Assembly (NCBI RefSeq): GCF_937976265.1 | Contig: NZ_CALJRX010000085.1 | Location: forward strand, 1 to 13,033 | Direction: 5' to 3' | Source of the DNA: an uncultured Haemophilus sp. | GTDB lineage: Bacteria > Pseudomonadota > Gammaproteobacteria > Enterobacterales > Pasteurellaceae | DNA length: 13,033 bases | Part shown: in pieces, positions 6,303-12,952 of the stretch | Layout: the number at the start of each line of letters is the position of its first letter | Numbering within the stretch: the stretch's first letter is position 1 | Notes under the pieces: model-generated | Seen by the model: the letters and a program-made list of their open reading frames with translations, nothing else | What the model was told of the DNA's origin: nothing | The model's database searches: none | Position numbers and translations under genes: made by a program

Positions 6303-7745
6303 TTAAGCGTTTTGAGATTTAATAAAATCAATGGCACGTTGGATACGCGCTAACACACGTTCACGACCGATACCCACTAATGTCACATCCATAGAAGGTG
6401 ATTGACCTGAACCTGTTACTGCCACGCGTAATGGCATCCCAACTTTACCCATACCCACTTCTAATTCAGCCGCAGTTTGTTCAATCGCTTCATGCGTAGA
6501 ATGTAAATCCCAGCTAGAAAGTGCGGTCAATTTTTCTTTCACTTTTTCAAGTGGTTCAATCGCCGCTGCTTTAAAGTGTTTCTTCACCGCTGCTTCATCA
6601 AAACTTTCAAACTCTTCGAAGAAATAACGGCTTGCTGATGCCATTTCTTTTAAAGTTTTGCAACGTTCGGCAAGCATTGTCACGATTTCAGTTAATGCTG
6701 GACCATTTGATGTATCAATACCTTGATCTTTATAATGCCATGCAAGATGTTTTGCCACATATTCAGGTGGTAATTCACGAATATAGTGGTGATTTAGCCA
6801 CAATAATTTTTCCGTGTTAAATGCACTCGCTGACTTACTCACATGATCTAATTCGAAAAATTTAATCATTTCTTCACGTGTAAAGATCTCTTGGTCACCA
6901 TGACCCCAACCTAAACGCACAAGATAGTTGATTAAGGCTTCTGGTAAATAACCGTCATCACGATATTGCATCACACTTACCGCACCATGACGTTTTGAAA
7001 GTTTTTGACCATCATCACCATTAATCATAGAAACGTGTGCATATACTGGAATTGGTGCACCTAACGCTTTTAAGATATTAATTTGACGTGGGGTGTTGTT
7101 AATGTGGTCTTCACCACGCACAACGTGAGTAATGCCCATATCCCAGTCATCTACCACCACACAGAAGTTGTAGGTTGGTGAACCGTCTGTACGACGAATA
7201 ATTAAATCATCTAATTCGCTATTGCTGATTTCAATGCGACCACGCACCGCATCATCAAATACGACTGAACCTTCTGTTGGGTTTTTAAAACGTACAACAT
7301 GTGGCTCATCAGCTGCATGATTGTGATCATGTAAACAATGACGGTCATAACGTGGTTTTTCTTTGTTTTGCTCTTGTGTATGGCGTAATTCTTCTAGGCG
7401 CTCTTTAGAGCAATAGCAACGATAAGCCAAGCCTTGCTCAATCATTTCATCAATCACTTGATTGTAACGATCAAAGCGTTTGGTTTGATAATAAGGACCA
7501 TGTTCCCAAGCCAGGTTTAACCACTCCATCCCTTCAATGATTGCCGCTGTTGCTTCCGGTGTCGAACGCTCTAAATCAGTATCTTCAATACGTAATACAA
7601 ACTCACCGTTGTTATGTTTTGCAAATAACCAAGAATAAAGGGCTGTACGTGCGCCGCCCACGTGCAAATAACCTGTTGGACTTGGGGCAAAACGCGTACG
7701 TACTTTGACATTCGGATCTAATTCAAAAGGAGGATCAATTTTCAT
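6303..7745 (-). CDS. gltX: Glutamyl-tRNA synthetase
   Basis: GluRS charges tRNA-Glu with glutamate; it is an essential class Ib cytosolic enzyme. The product is 480 residues. The HIGH-type motif is FAPSPTGYLHVGGART (19-34) and the KMSKS-type motif is KLSKR (248-252). The zinc-binding set of the E. coli enzyme is kept at the same spacing (C110, C112, C137, H139). The Rossmann domain is followed by a helical anticodon-binding domain ending in GQSPSMDVTLVGIG...AIDFIKSQNA. It starts 12 residues before the E. coli enzyme (MKIDPPFELDPN), as I remember for Haemophilus GluRS, so the start at 7745 is accepted although the upstream AAGAA is a weak ribosome binding site. It lies between tRNA-Ala and a divergent tRNA-Val. 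No clear promoter was seen. Confidence 0.98.
   Translation of the reverse strand: MKIDPPFELDPNVKVRTRFAPSPTGYLHVGGARTALYSWLFAKHNNGEFVLRIEDTDLERSTPEATAAIIEGMEWLNLAWEHGPYYQTKRFDRYNQVIDEMIEQGLAYRCYCSKERLEELRHTQEQNKEKPRYDRHCLHDHNHAADEPHVVRFKNPTEGSVVFDDAVRGRIEISNSELDDLIIRRTDGSPTYNFCVVVDDWDMGITHVVRGEDHINNTPRQINILKALGAPIPVYAHVSMINGDDGQKLSKRHGAVSVMQYRDDGYLPEALINYLVRLGWGHGDQEIFTREEMIKFFELDHVSKSASAFNTEKLLWLNHHYIRELPPEYVAKHLAWHYKDQGIDTSNGPALTEIVTMLAERCKTLKEMASASRYFFEEFESFDEAAVKKHFKAAAIEPLEKVKEKLTALSSWDLHSTHEAIEQTAAELEVGMGKVGMPLRVAVTGSGQSPSMDVTLVGIGRERVLARIQRAIDFIKSQNA
6519..6527 (+). repeat. DNA uptake sequence core (Haemophilus type)
   Basis: Exact AAGTGCGGT followed by CAATTTTTCTTTC. It lies inside gltX, antisense to the gene. 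Confidence 0.9.
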
Positions 7746-7871
7746 TTTCTTAATAACCTATTCATTTACAAAAATTACTTTTATTTTACTACGACTTGCG
7801 TGACTTCTAAATAAAAAATCTGATTTTATGCCTATTTTTGCAACAACTAGACGCTTTTTCATAAAAATATA

Positions 7872-7899
7872 TTGACTGAAATCTCATTATACTTATAAT
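7872..7899 (+). promoter_or_regulatory. Sigma70 promoter of tRNA-Val(UAC)
   Basis: -35 TTGACT (7872-7877), 16-bp spacer, consensus -10 TATAAT (7894-7899). A start near 7906 leaves a leader of about 12 nt before the tRNA. The 172-bp space between gltX and this tRNA must also hold the gltX promoter, in which I see no convincing pair of hexamers. Confidence 0.85.
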
Positions 7900-7917
7900 G
7901 CCAATCCACAACATTAA

Positions 7918-7993
7918 GGGCGATTAGCTCAGTTGGGAGAGCACCTCCCTTACAAGGAGGGGGTCACTGGTTCGAGACCGGTATCGCCCACCA
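7918..7993 (+). tRNA. tRNA-Val(UAC)
   Basis: A 76-nt cloverleaf with acceptor stem GGGCGAT/ATCGCCC. The D-arm contains AGCTCAGTTGGGAGAGC. The anticodon arm CCTCC-CTTACAA-GGAGG gives anticodon TAC, and the T-arm has GGTTCGAGACC. Discriminator A and CCA are encoded. It is very close to E. coli tRNA-Val1. It is transcribed divergently from gltX, and no hairpin terminator follows closely. Confidence 0.97.
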
Positions 7994-8050
7994 CTTTCTT
8001 ACAATCCTTATTTAAATCAGTCAAATTAGCATTAGTTCTGTTTTCTCTTA

Positions 8051-8089
8051 TAAATAAAAACGGCCACAAAACTTTTCATTTTATGACCG
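8051..8089 (-). terminator. Intrinsic terminator of the amidohydrolase gene, containing an uptake sequence
   Basis: Read on the minus strand: 11-bp stem CGGTCATAAAA / TTTTGTGGCCG (two G-U pairs), 7-nt loop TGAAAAG, then TTTTTATTTA. It begins about 20 nt after the amidohydrolase stop. The left arm is part of an exact AAGTGCGGT uptake core. On the plus strand the two wobbles become C-A mismatches, so it works poorly for tRNA-Val. Confidence 0.85.
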
Positions 8090-8094
8090 CACTT
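8086..8094 (-). repeat. DNA uptake sequence core inside a terminator arm
   Basis: Exact core, reading AAGTGCGGT on the minus strand, followed by CATAAAATGAAAAG. It overlaps the 5' arm of the hairpin that ends the amidohydrolase transcript. Confidence 0.9.
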
Positions 8095-8110
8095 TTATCA
8101 AATTTTGGGA

Positions 8111-9103
8111 TTAAACTGGCTCTAAACCTAACACTTTGCGTCCATTAATACTGGCAATATCAACCATTGCATCAAGATGTGGGAAACGACAGCCAGCAGC
8201 AAGCAAGCTTAGTTCTTGCCATAAATCCCCTTCACAAAGTGGCACCATATAATCACAGATATTATCCGTACCTAACGCAACTGTAATCCCTTCTGGAATC
8301 ATTTCATCTGCCGGTGTCAGCGCATTATGGAAAGGCATCAAATCTTCTTTTCGGTTACTATCAATCCACGCCATTGGACAAGCAATCATCATCATTTTTG
8401 CCTGACGCATTTTTTCATAAAGTTTGTAGCGGTATTCTCTGCTATGCGCACCAATGGAAATACCATGGATCGCCACGACTCGACCTTCCATACCATGTTC
8501 GATAGTTTTGTCACAAAGCTGCTCTGTTTCTTTTTCTTTCGGAGAATTGAATTGATCCACATGCACATGGCACATAATGCCGCGAGACTTAGCTGCATCA
8601 AGCAGAATATCCATTGCTTCAAGGCCGCGACCATAATCAAGCTCATCGCGATAAGGTAAACCACCAATCATATCCACCATATCAGAGCCAATATCAAACC
8701 ATTTGCGTGCTTCTGGCTCAATCACCCCTTTTAAGGTTTGATTCGCAAATTTTAAAATAATATCGTGTTTATAAACTTCACGTGCTTTGTGCGCGGCAAT
8801 GATAGCTCGGTCTTCACAAATCGGGTCAATATCCACAAACGTACCAAATGCCGTCACCCCTTGGGAAATCATCAACTCAATCGATTGACAAAAACGGGCA
8901 TAATAATCATCAACACTCGATGTACGTTTCACTTCATCCACCAAATCCCATTTTTGTTGAAGATTACTATTGTGATAAATACCAATTTTTTCGGGTGTCA
9001 TTGTAAATGCACGATCTGCGTGAGCATGGGCATTAACCCAGCCACCTTTTTTAATGATTTCGTCTCGAATAAACGTTTTAAAGCTACGAACGTGATTTCT
9101 CAT
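8111..9103 (-). CDS. CodA-like metal-dependent amidohydrolase, TIM-barrel only
   Basis: A member of the amidohydrolase superfamily, nearest in motifs to cytosine deaminase (CodA) and relatives; the substrate is unknown. The 330 residues show likely metal ligands H26 and H28 (NAHAHAD), H181 (CHVHVDQ), H213 (VVAIHGIS) and D280 (ALGTDNICDY), matching the HxH, H, H, D order of CodA. The position of CodA catalytic Glu217 (HCDE) is Gln184 here (HVDQ), so simple cytosine deamination is doubtful. It starts about 25 residues before HxH and ends just after NGRKVLGL, so the beta-sandwich formed by both ends of CodA (427 residues) is missing. A terminator 20 nt after the stop argues against recent truncation. 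GGAG lies five bases before the ATG. No signal peptide. It lies 192 bp downstream of yejM on the same strand. Confidence 0.8.
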   Translation of the reverse strand: MRNHVRSFKTFIRDEIIKKGGWVNAHAHADRAFTMTPEKIGIYHNSNLQQKWDLVDEVKRTSSVDDYYARFCQSIELMISQGVTAFGTFVDIDPICEDRAIIAAHKAREVYKHDIILKFANQTLKGVIEPEARKWFDIGSDMVDMIGGLPYRDELDYGRGLEAMDILLDAAKSRGIMCHVHVDQFNSPKEKETEQLCDKTIEHGMEGRVVAIHGISIGAHSREYRYKLYEKMRQAKMMMIACPMAWIDSNRKEDLMPFHNALTPADEMIPEGITVALGTDNICDYMVPLCEGDLWQELSLLAAGCRFPHLDAMVDIASINGRKVLGLEPV

Positions 9104-9185
9104 AATAACTCCGCCAAAAAAAGAAAAGGAAAGAGAGACGAGAAAGCGTATTAATTGAAAAGCAAACCCAATAAGGATCTGGTCT

Positions 9186-9204
9186 ATTGTGAATTGTTTA
9201 CAAT
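9186..9204. promoter_or_regulatory. 19-bp dyad upstream of the amidohydrolase gene (possible operator)
   Basis: ATTGTGAATTGTTTACAAT has half-sites ATTGTGAA and TTTACAAT that pair at seven of eight positions around TTG. It is centred about 90 bp upstream of the amidohydrolase ATG. The spacing does not fit CRP (N6) or TyrR (N6) sites. The rest of the 192-bp gap shows no clear promoter. Confidence 0.35.
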
Positions 9205-9295
9205 GTTATGAAAAATTCGCAGATTTTAATTAATAACATCTTTTCAGTCTTTCAACTGAGTGCAAAGTATAAGATTTTAAGCATAAAAAAGCTAT

Positions 9296-11038
9296 CTATT
9301 TATTGACAAAAGAACGCTCTTGTTTGAAGGCGTCTAAGAACAAGCCGAGTGGTGGGCGGCTTGAGGATTGCTCCGTATAAGTGCGGTCAAATTTCTTATA
9401 GTTTCCTTTGCGATCAATATGATATTGAGTACCATCCGGCTGAATAATGACATTCCAACGGAAATTCGATGCCAACACCCAAGGATTGCCATTAAGTTCA
9501 AATAAATTGCGACCTTGTGCATAATCCGAAACCGGATTTTTTACTTTAAAGATCGATGACATCAATGCTGGCAATAAATCGGTATGGCTTGTTAATTTTG
9601 TGACTTCTTGCACCGGCAAATCTTTCCAGTAAACAATAAACGGCACTTGGATTTCATCACGACCGAAATAGTTTTCTTGTGCTTTTTCATCCAGTTTATT
9701 AAACGTTGTACCATGCTCTGCCGTAATGATTACAATCGTATTATCTAAAGAAACTGATGATAAAATGTCATCAATTTTTTGATCTATCTCCGCAAGCGAT
9801 TTGGTGTAATTTTCTTCCGTTTTATCTGCAATATCTAAATCCACATAAGCAAACCAAGGTTTATCCTCTTTTAAGAGAGATAAAACACCATTTATCGCTT
9901 CTTTTGGCGAAGAGGCTTTCACTTTAGGTAATTTCACATTACGGAACAAGGCTTGTTTAAATAAGCTGTCTTTAAATGCCGTGGATGAATAAGCGACAAA
10001 TTGATATTTTTCGTCTTGTAACTTTTTGATTAACACTGACGGCGTATGATTACTCAAAATACTGTCTGTATAATTTGCATTCAGTCCATAGAATAAGCCT
10101 ACTAAGCCTGCATTGTTCGTATTGCCACTGCTGTAATGATTCATAAATTGAGTAGAACTTGTGGCAAACTCAAACAATTTAGGCATTTTCTCGCGCGTTA
10201 CCGCATCATAACGTAAGCCTGAAACGGTAATCACGAGGATGTTTGGTTTGTTCTCAACTTGCTCAAACTGAAGGTCTTTTTTCGGATAATCAAGTTTTAA
10301 TGCGTCTAAACGCCCTTCTTGCTCTAAGCGCTGAGAATATGCTTCCGCATTAATAAATCCGTGTTTTTCCAAAAAGGTTCGAGCAGTCATTGGATAAGAA
10401 AGTGGGAAATTTGAGCGTTGCATGGTAATCGGACGATATAAAAATGCATCCGCCCAAGCATAAATTAAGTGTGTTGCCACAAAAGTAGATGTCAGCACTA
10501 ATCCGACTTTCTTCAGCCATTTTTGACGCTCTAAACTACGTAATTTTTCCCAACTCCAACGGGAGAAAAGCATTTGGATTAGCAAAATAATCGGCATCGG
10601 TGCAAAGAAGATTTGCCAATCTCGTGAAAGCTCACCCTTTTCAGGATTCACTAATAAATTCCAAACGATAGAAGAAAGGTGAATATTGAAGCGATTAAAC
10701 ACTTCCGTATCAAACAGTAATAAAGTGGTGCAAATTGTTGCGATAATCACCGTTAACCCACGGAAAGTGCGGTGATTTTTGATGATAAAACTCAGCGGAA
10801 AAATAACCAGCAAATACAGGGCAAAAACACAAAAGCTGAAATGCCCTAATAAGCTGATAAAGAAATAAATTTTACCGAGTAAGGTGTCTGGCCAGTCAAT
10901 GAGAAAGGCGTAACGACTGCCAATCAGAATGGCGATAATAATGTTAAAAAAAGCAAACCAATGTCCCCACGAAATTTTTCGTGAGGTTTCTTCACGGTAT
11001 TCACGTCCGTTGAATTTGCTTTTTTTAAACCACCACAT
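9296..11038 (-). CDS. yejM: YejM / PbgA / LapC inner-membrane regulator of LPS synthesis
   Basis: In E. coli YejM senses LPS at the periplasmic face of the inner membrane and controls LpxC stability by acting on the LapB-FtsH pathway. The product is 580 residues (E. coli 586). Five membrane segments lie at about 27-44, 55-83, 94-109, 143-158 and 178-197, then a linker with YRPITMQRSNFPLSYPMTAR (201-220) and a periplasmic sulfatase-like domain (about 260-575: ILVITVSGLRYD, SSGNTNNAG, IVIITAEHG, TSHTDLLPALM). The usual metal-binding Asp after ITV is Ser273, in line with a non-enzymatic domain, but an E-H-G (441-443) resembling the sulfatase D-H-G motif remains. The ATG follows the yejL stop after one base (TAAAATG), so the two are co-translated. 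Two uptake sequences lie within. Confidence 0.96.
   Translation of the reverse strand: MWWFKKSKFNGREYREETSRKISWGHWFAFFNIIIAILIGSRYAFLIDWPDTLLGKIYFFISLLGHFSFCVFALYLLVIFPLSFIIKNHRTFRGLTVIIATICTTLLLFDTEVFNRFNIHLSSIVWNLLVNPEKGELSRDWQIFFAPMPIILLIQMLFSRWSWEKLRSLERQKWLKKVGLVLTSTFVATHLIYAWADAFLYRPITMQRSNFPLSYPMTARTFLEKHGFINAEAYSQRLEQEGRLDALKLDYPKKDLQFEQVENKPNILVITVSGLRYDAVTREKMPKLFEFATSSTQFMNHYSSGNTNNAGLVGLFYGLNANYTDSILSNHTPSVLIKKLQDEKYQFVAYSSTAFKDSLFKQALFRNVKLPKVKASSPKEAINGVLSLLKEDKPWFAYVDLDIADKTEENYTKSLAEIDQKIDDILSSVSLDNTIVIITAEHGTTFNKLDEKAQENYFGRDEIQVPFIVYWKDLPVQEVTKLTSHTDLLPALMSSIFKVKNPVSDYAQGRNLFELNGNPWVLASNFRWNVIIQPDGTQYHIDRKGNYKKFDRTYTEQSSSRPPLGLFLDAFKQERSFVNK
9379..9387 (+). repeat. DNA uptake sequence core (Haemophilus type)
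   Basis: Exact AAGTGCGGT followed by CAAATTTCTTATAG. It lies in the yejM 3' region, antisense to the gene. Confidence 0.9.
10765..10773 (+). repeat. DNA uptake sequence core (Haemophilus type)
   Basis: Exact AAGTGCGGT followed by GATTTTTGATGATAAAA. It lies in the yejM membrane-domain codons (residues 88-92), antisense to the gene. Confidence 0.9.
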
Positions 11039-11039
11039 T

Positions 11040-11258
11040 TTACTTTGTTTTCACCGAATTCATCAGAGAGTTTGCAAAGGCTTGAGCTAGTGCTTCACGC
11101 TGTGCAGCGGGTACACTAGTGGTCAATAAATTACTGGCCATATTGCCTAAAGCGATAAGAGAAAGATCAACGGGCGCTTTATGAGTTTCAAGCACGCTAA
11201 TCATATCGTTAATGATGGCATTAACTTGCCCATCGGAATACTTTGAATGTTGAGCCAT
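11040..11258 (-). CDS. yejL: YejL family (UPF0352) protein
   Basis: A small cytosolic protein of unknown function, 72 residues (E. coli YejL 75). The family pattern is clear: KYSDGQVNAIINDMISVLETH, KAPVDLSLIALGNMASNLL, and TSVPAAQREALAQAFANSL, aligned along the whole length. It precedes yejM by one base on the minus strand, and yejK is divergent across 138 bp, the conserved yejK-yejL-yejM cluster of gamma-proteobacteria. No strong ribosome binding site precedes the ATG (CATTCCAA). Confidence 0.95.
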   Translation of the reverse strand: MAQHSKYSDGQVNAIINDMISVLETHKAPVDLSLIALGNMASNLLTTSVPAAQREALAQAFANSLMNSVKTK

Positions 11259-11300
11259 TTGGAATGTTTAAGCCTGTTCTAAATACAAAAAACTTCTCAT

Positions 11301-11329
11301 ATCATACCCGATAATTTGCTCAATCTGAA
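11301..11329 (-). promoter_or_regulatory. Putative promoter for yejLM
   Basis: Read on the minus strand: -35 TTCAGA (11324-11329), 17-bp spacer, -10 TATGAT (11301-11306), about 43 nt before the yejL ATG. The -35 is weak. It shares the 138-bp divergent region with yejK. Confidence 0.5.
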
Positions 11330-11352
11330 TAATTTCTTTTTTCTTGCATAAA

Positions 11353-11367
11353 AACTGCGGTTATAAT
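11353..11367 (+). promoter_or_regulatory. Putative yejK -10 with an adjoining degenerate uptake core
   Basis: The -10 hexamer TATAAT (11362-11367) lies 29 nt before the yejK ATG. The -35 region is a T-rich stretch without a good hexamer. AACTGCGGT (11353-11361) directly abuts it and differs from the uptake core at one position. Confidence 0.5.
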
Positions 11368-11396
11368 TTAAGGCAAATTTTACGAAGGAAAAAATT

Positions 11397-12413
11397 ATGA
11401 GCATTACGGTTAATCAAATCGTGCTACATCAATTAGTTAAGCACGCTGAAAATGAAACCACTACGATGGAAAGCGTGTTGCGTGATGAACTTCTCACCAT
11501 TACGCCAGAAGTCGAACAAATGATGTTGCAATTACATCAAGGTTATCAAAATAAAGGCAAAGCATTTGGTGTTTTCCAAGAGAATTCCATTTTTGCACAA
11601 GATCTGAATCGTTTATTAGAAAATGAAATCAACTTTTTAAATTTCAGCCAACAATCTACGAAATTATTAGCGCAAGAATTGGGCAAATATAATTTTGCAG
11701 ACAGCGGTACCCTTATCCTGTGCCAATATAATTTTTTAGCGACGGATTACCTATTCATTGCTTTATTGGATAGCCGTATCAGTATGTTAGTTGACGAAAA
11801 TCTTGAAATTCGCCGTACGGAATACTTAGACATCACACAATTTGATATTGCGGCACGTATCAACTTAACGGATTTACAAGTGAACGCAAACTCAAACCGC
11901 TACCTTACCTTCATCAAAGGTCGTGTTGGCCGTAAAATTAGTGACTTCTTTATGGATTTCTTGGGTGCAGAAGAAGGTCTAAATCCACAAGTTCAAAACC
12001 AATGCCTATTACAAGCTGTCAGTGACTACTGTGAACAAGGTGAATTGAACAAAGAACAAACTCAAGCGGTGAAAAAACAGGTATTTGAATACTGCAAAGG
12101 GCAATTAGCAAGCGGTGATGAAATTGCCTTAACTGAACTTTCAGCCAATTTGCCGACTCTAAACGAGCGCCCTTTTGTCACCTTCACAGAAGAGCAAGAT
12201 TATGGTTTGGAAGAAACGATTCCACCAGTACGTTCAGCCTTAAAAACATTAACGAAGTTTTCAGGCTCTGGTAAAGGGGTGACATTAAGTTTTGATGCGG
12301 ATTTATTGAATAACCGTATTGAATGGGATCCACTTACAGATACTTTAACAATCAAAGGGATACCACCAAATTTGAAAGATCAACTTCAAAAAGCATTAAA
12401 GTGCGATAATTAA
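11397..12413 (+). CDS. yejK: Nucleoid-associated protein YejK (NdpA)
   Basis: YejK/NdpA is a nucleoid-associated protein in E. coli; a role with topoisomerases has been proposed. The product is 338 residues (E. coli 335). Family features: the N-terminus MSITVNQIVLHQLVKH, the segment FLGAEEGLNPQVQNQCLLQAVSDYC, and the C-terminus SFDADLLNNRIEWDPLTDTLTIKGIPPNLKDQL. GAAGGA at 11384-11389 lies seven bases before the ATG. It is divergent from yejL-yejM and followed closely by bamE, whose promoter begins two bases after the yejK stop. A near-match to the uptake core (AAGTGCGAT) lies at its 3' end. No signal peptide or membrane segment. Confidence 0.96.
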   Translation: MSITVNQIVLHQLVKHAENETTTMESVLRDELLTITPEVEQMMLQLHQGYQNKGKAFGVFQENSIFAQDLNRLLENEINFLNFSQQSTKLLAQELGKYNFADSGTLILCQYNFLATDYLFIALLDSRISMLVDENLEIRRTEYLDITQFDIAARINLTDLQVNANSNRYLTFIKGRVGRKISDFFMDFLGAEEGLNPQVQNQCLLQAVSDYCEQGELNKEQTQAVKKQVFEYCKGQLASGDEIALTELSANLPTLNERPFVTFTEEQDYGLEETIPPVRSALKTLTKFSGSGKGVTLSFDADLLNNRIEWDPLTDTLTIKGIPPNLKDQLQKALKCDN

Positions 12414-12414
12414 T

Positions 12415-12443
12415 TTGGCAAGATCATAAAGTTTCGGTATCAT
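12415..12443 (+). promoter_or_regulatory. Sigma70-type promoter of bamE
   Basis: -35 TTGGCA (12415-12420), 17-bp spacer, -10 TATCAT (12438-12443), leaving a leader of about 25 nt to the bamE ATG. It fills the 62-bp gap after yejK, so bamE is probably transcribed independently as well as by read-through. It does not look like an RpoE promoter (no GAACTT). Confidence 0.75.
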
Positions 12444-12475
12444 TCGACATAACTTTGCAGTAAAAGGTAAAAAAT

Positions 12476-12889
12476 ATGCAATTAAGAACATTTTTAGGTG
12501 CAGTTGTTTTCGCATTAAGTTTAACTTCTTGCTCAACGGTGCAAAAAGTCGTTTATCGTATTGATGTTCCACAAGGTAACTATTTAGAAGCATCGACGGT
12601 AGCACAAGTTAAACCAGGCATGACAGCACAACAAGTACAATATTTACTTGGCACACCGGTTTTAATCGATCCTTATAGTAACCTAACTTGGTATTACGTG
12701 TTCTTACAACAACACGCTTACCAAAAACCTGAACAACACACATTTACGGTGAAATTCGATCAGAATGGTTTAGTAAGCAGTGCAGAATTAGATAAGCCAT
12801 TACCTGAAGTGGCAAAACAAGACGAAAATAATACTATTATCAGCACACCTGAAAATGCAGGTAAGAAAAGCTGGTGGAAATTCTGGTAA
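12476..12889 (+). CDS. bamE: Outer-membrane protein assembly factor BamE (SmpA/OmlA lipoprotein)
   Basis: BamE is an outer-membrane lipoprotein of the BAM complex, which inserts beta-barrel proteins. The product is 137 residues. The lipoprotein signal peptide MQLRTFLGAVVFALSLTSC has its lipidated Cys at 19 (LTSC lipobox). The mature part matches E. coli BamE: STVQKVVYRIDVPQGNYL, VKPGMTAQQVQYLLGTPVLIDPY, and TWYYVFLQQ. It exceeds the E. coli protein (113) by a C-terminal tail from about 112 that ends in the aromatic K-S-W-W-K-F-W. AAAGG lies eight bases before the ATG. It has its own promoter upstream and a terminator downstream. Position next to a cpxR-type gene fits an envelope-maintenance role. 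Confidence 0.95.
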   Translation: MQLRTFLGAVVFALSLTSCSTVQKVVYRIDVPQGNYLEASTVAQVKPGMTAQQVQYLLGTPVLIDPYSNLTWYYVFLQQHAYQKPEQHTFTVKFDQNGLVSSAELDKPLPEVAKQDENNTIISTPENAGKKSWWKFW

Positions 12890-12904
12890 TCATTTAAAAA
12901 TAAC

Positions 12905-12928
12905 ACCTGCTTGTCATATCAAGCAGGT
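12905..12928 (+). terminator. Intrinsic terminator after bamE
   Basis: A 9-bp stem ACCTGCTTG / CAAGCAGGT encloses the 6-nt loop TCATAT and is followed by the modest T-rich tail TCGTTGTATT. It separates bamE from cpxR. The imperfect T-tract suggests partial read-through. Confidence 0.75.
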
Positions 12929-12952
12929 TCGTTGTATTACAAGGGAATGAAA

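Noticed and set aside
8111..8113. Amidohydrolase as a recently truncated pseudogene
   Set aside because: The stop is followed within about 20 nt by a strong terminator, metal ligands are all present, and no continuing coding frame with beta-sandwich residues is seen downstream.
7933..8148. Open frame beginning inside tRNA-Val
   Set aside because: It starts within the tRNA and runs through the terminator; no ribosome binding site or recognisable sequence.
8314..9154. Open frames on both strands over the amidohydrolase gene (plus 8314-8505, 8327-8659, 8765-9154; minus 8392-8667)
   Set aside because: They lie wholly or mostly within a gene with clear motifs in another frame, have no ribosome binding sites, and show unusual compositions (Cys/His/Phe-rich) typical of shadow frames.
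9186..9204. CRP or TyrR site
   Set aside because: TGTGA pairs with TACAA rather than TCACA at the proper spacing, and the TGTGAA/TTTACA half-sites are 3 bp apart rather than the 6 expected of TyrR.
12062..12070. TCAAGCGGT as an Actinobacillus-type uptake sequence
   Set aside because: It has a mismatch to ACAAGCGGT, stands alone, and all other uptake sequences in the window are of the Haemophilus type.
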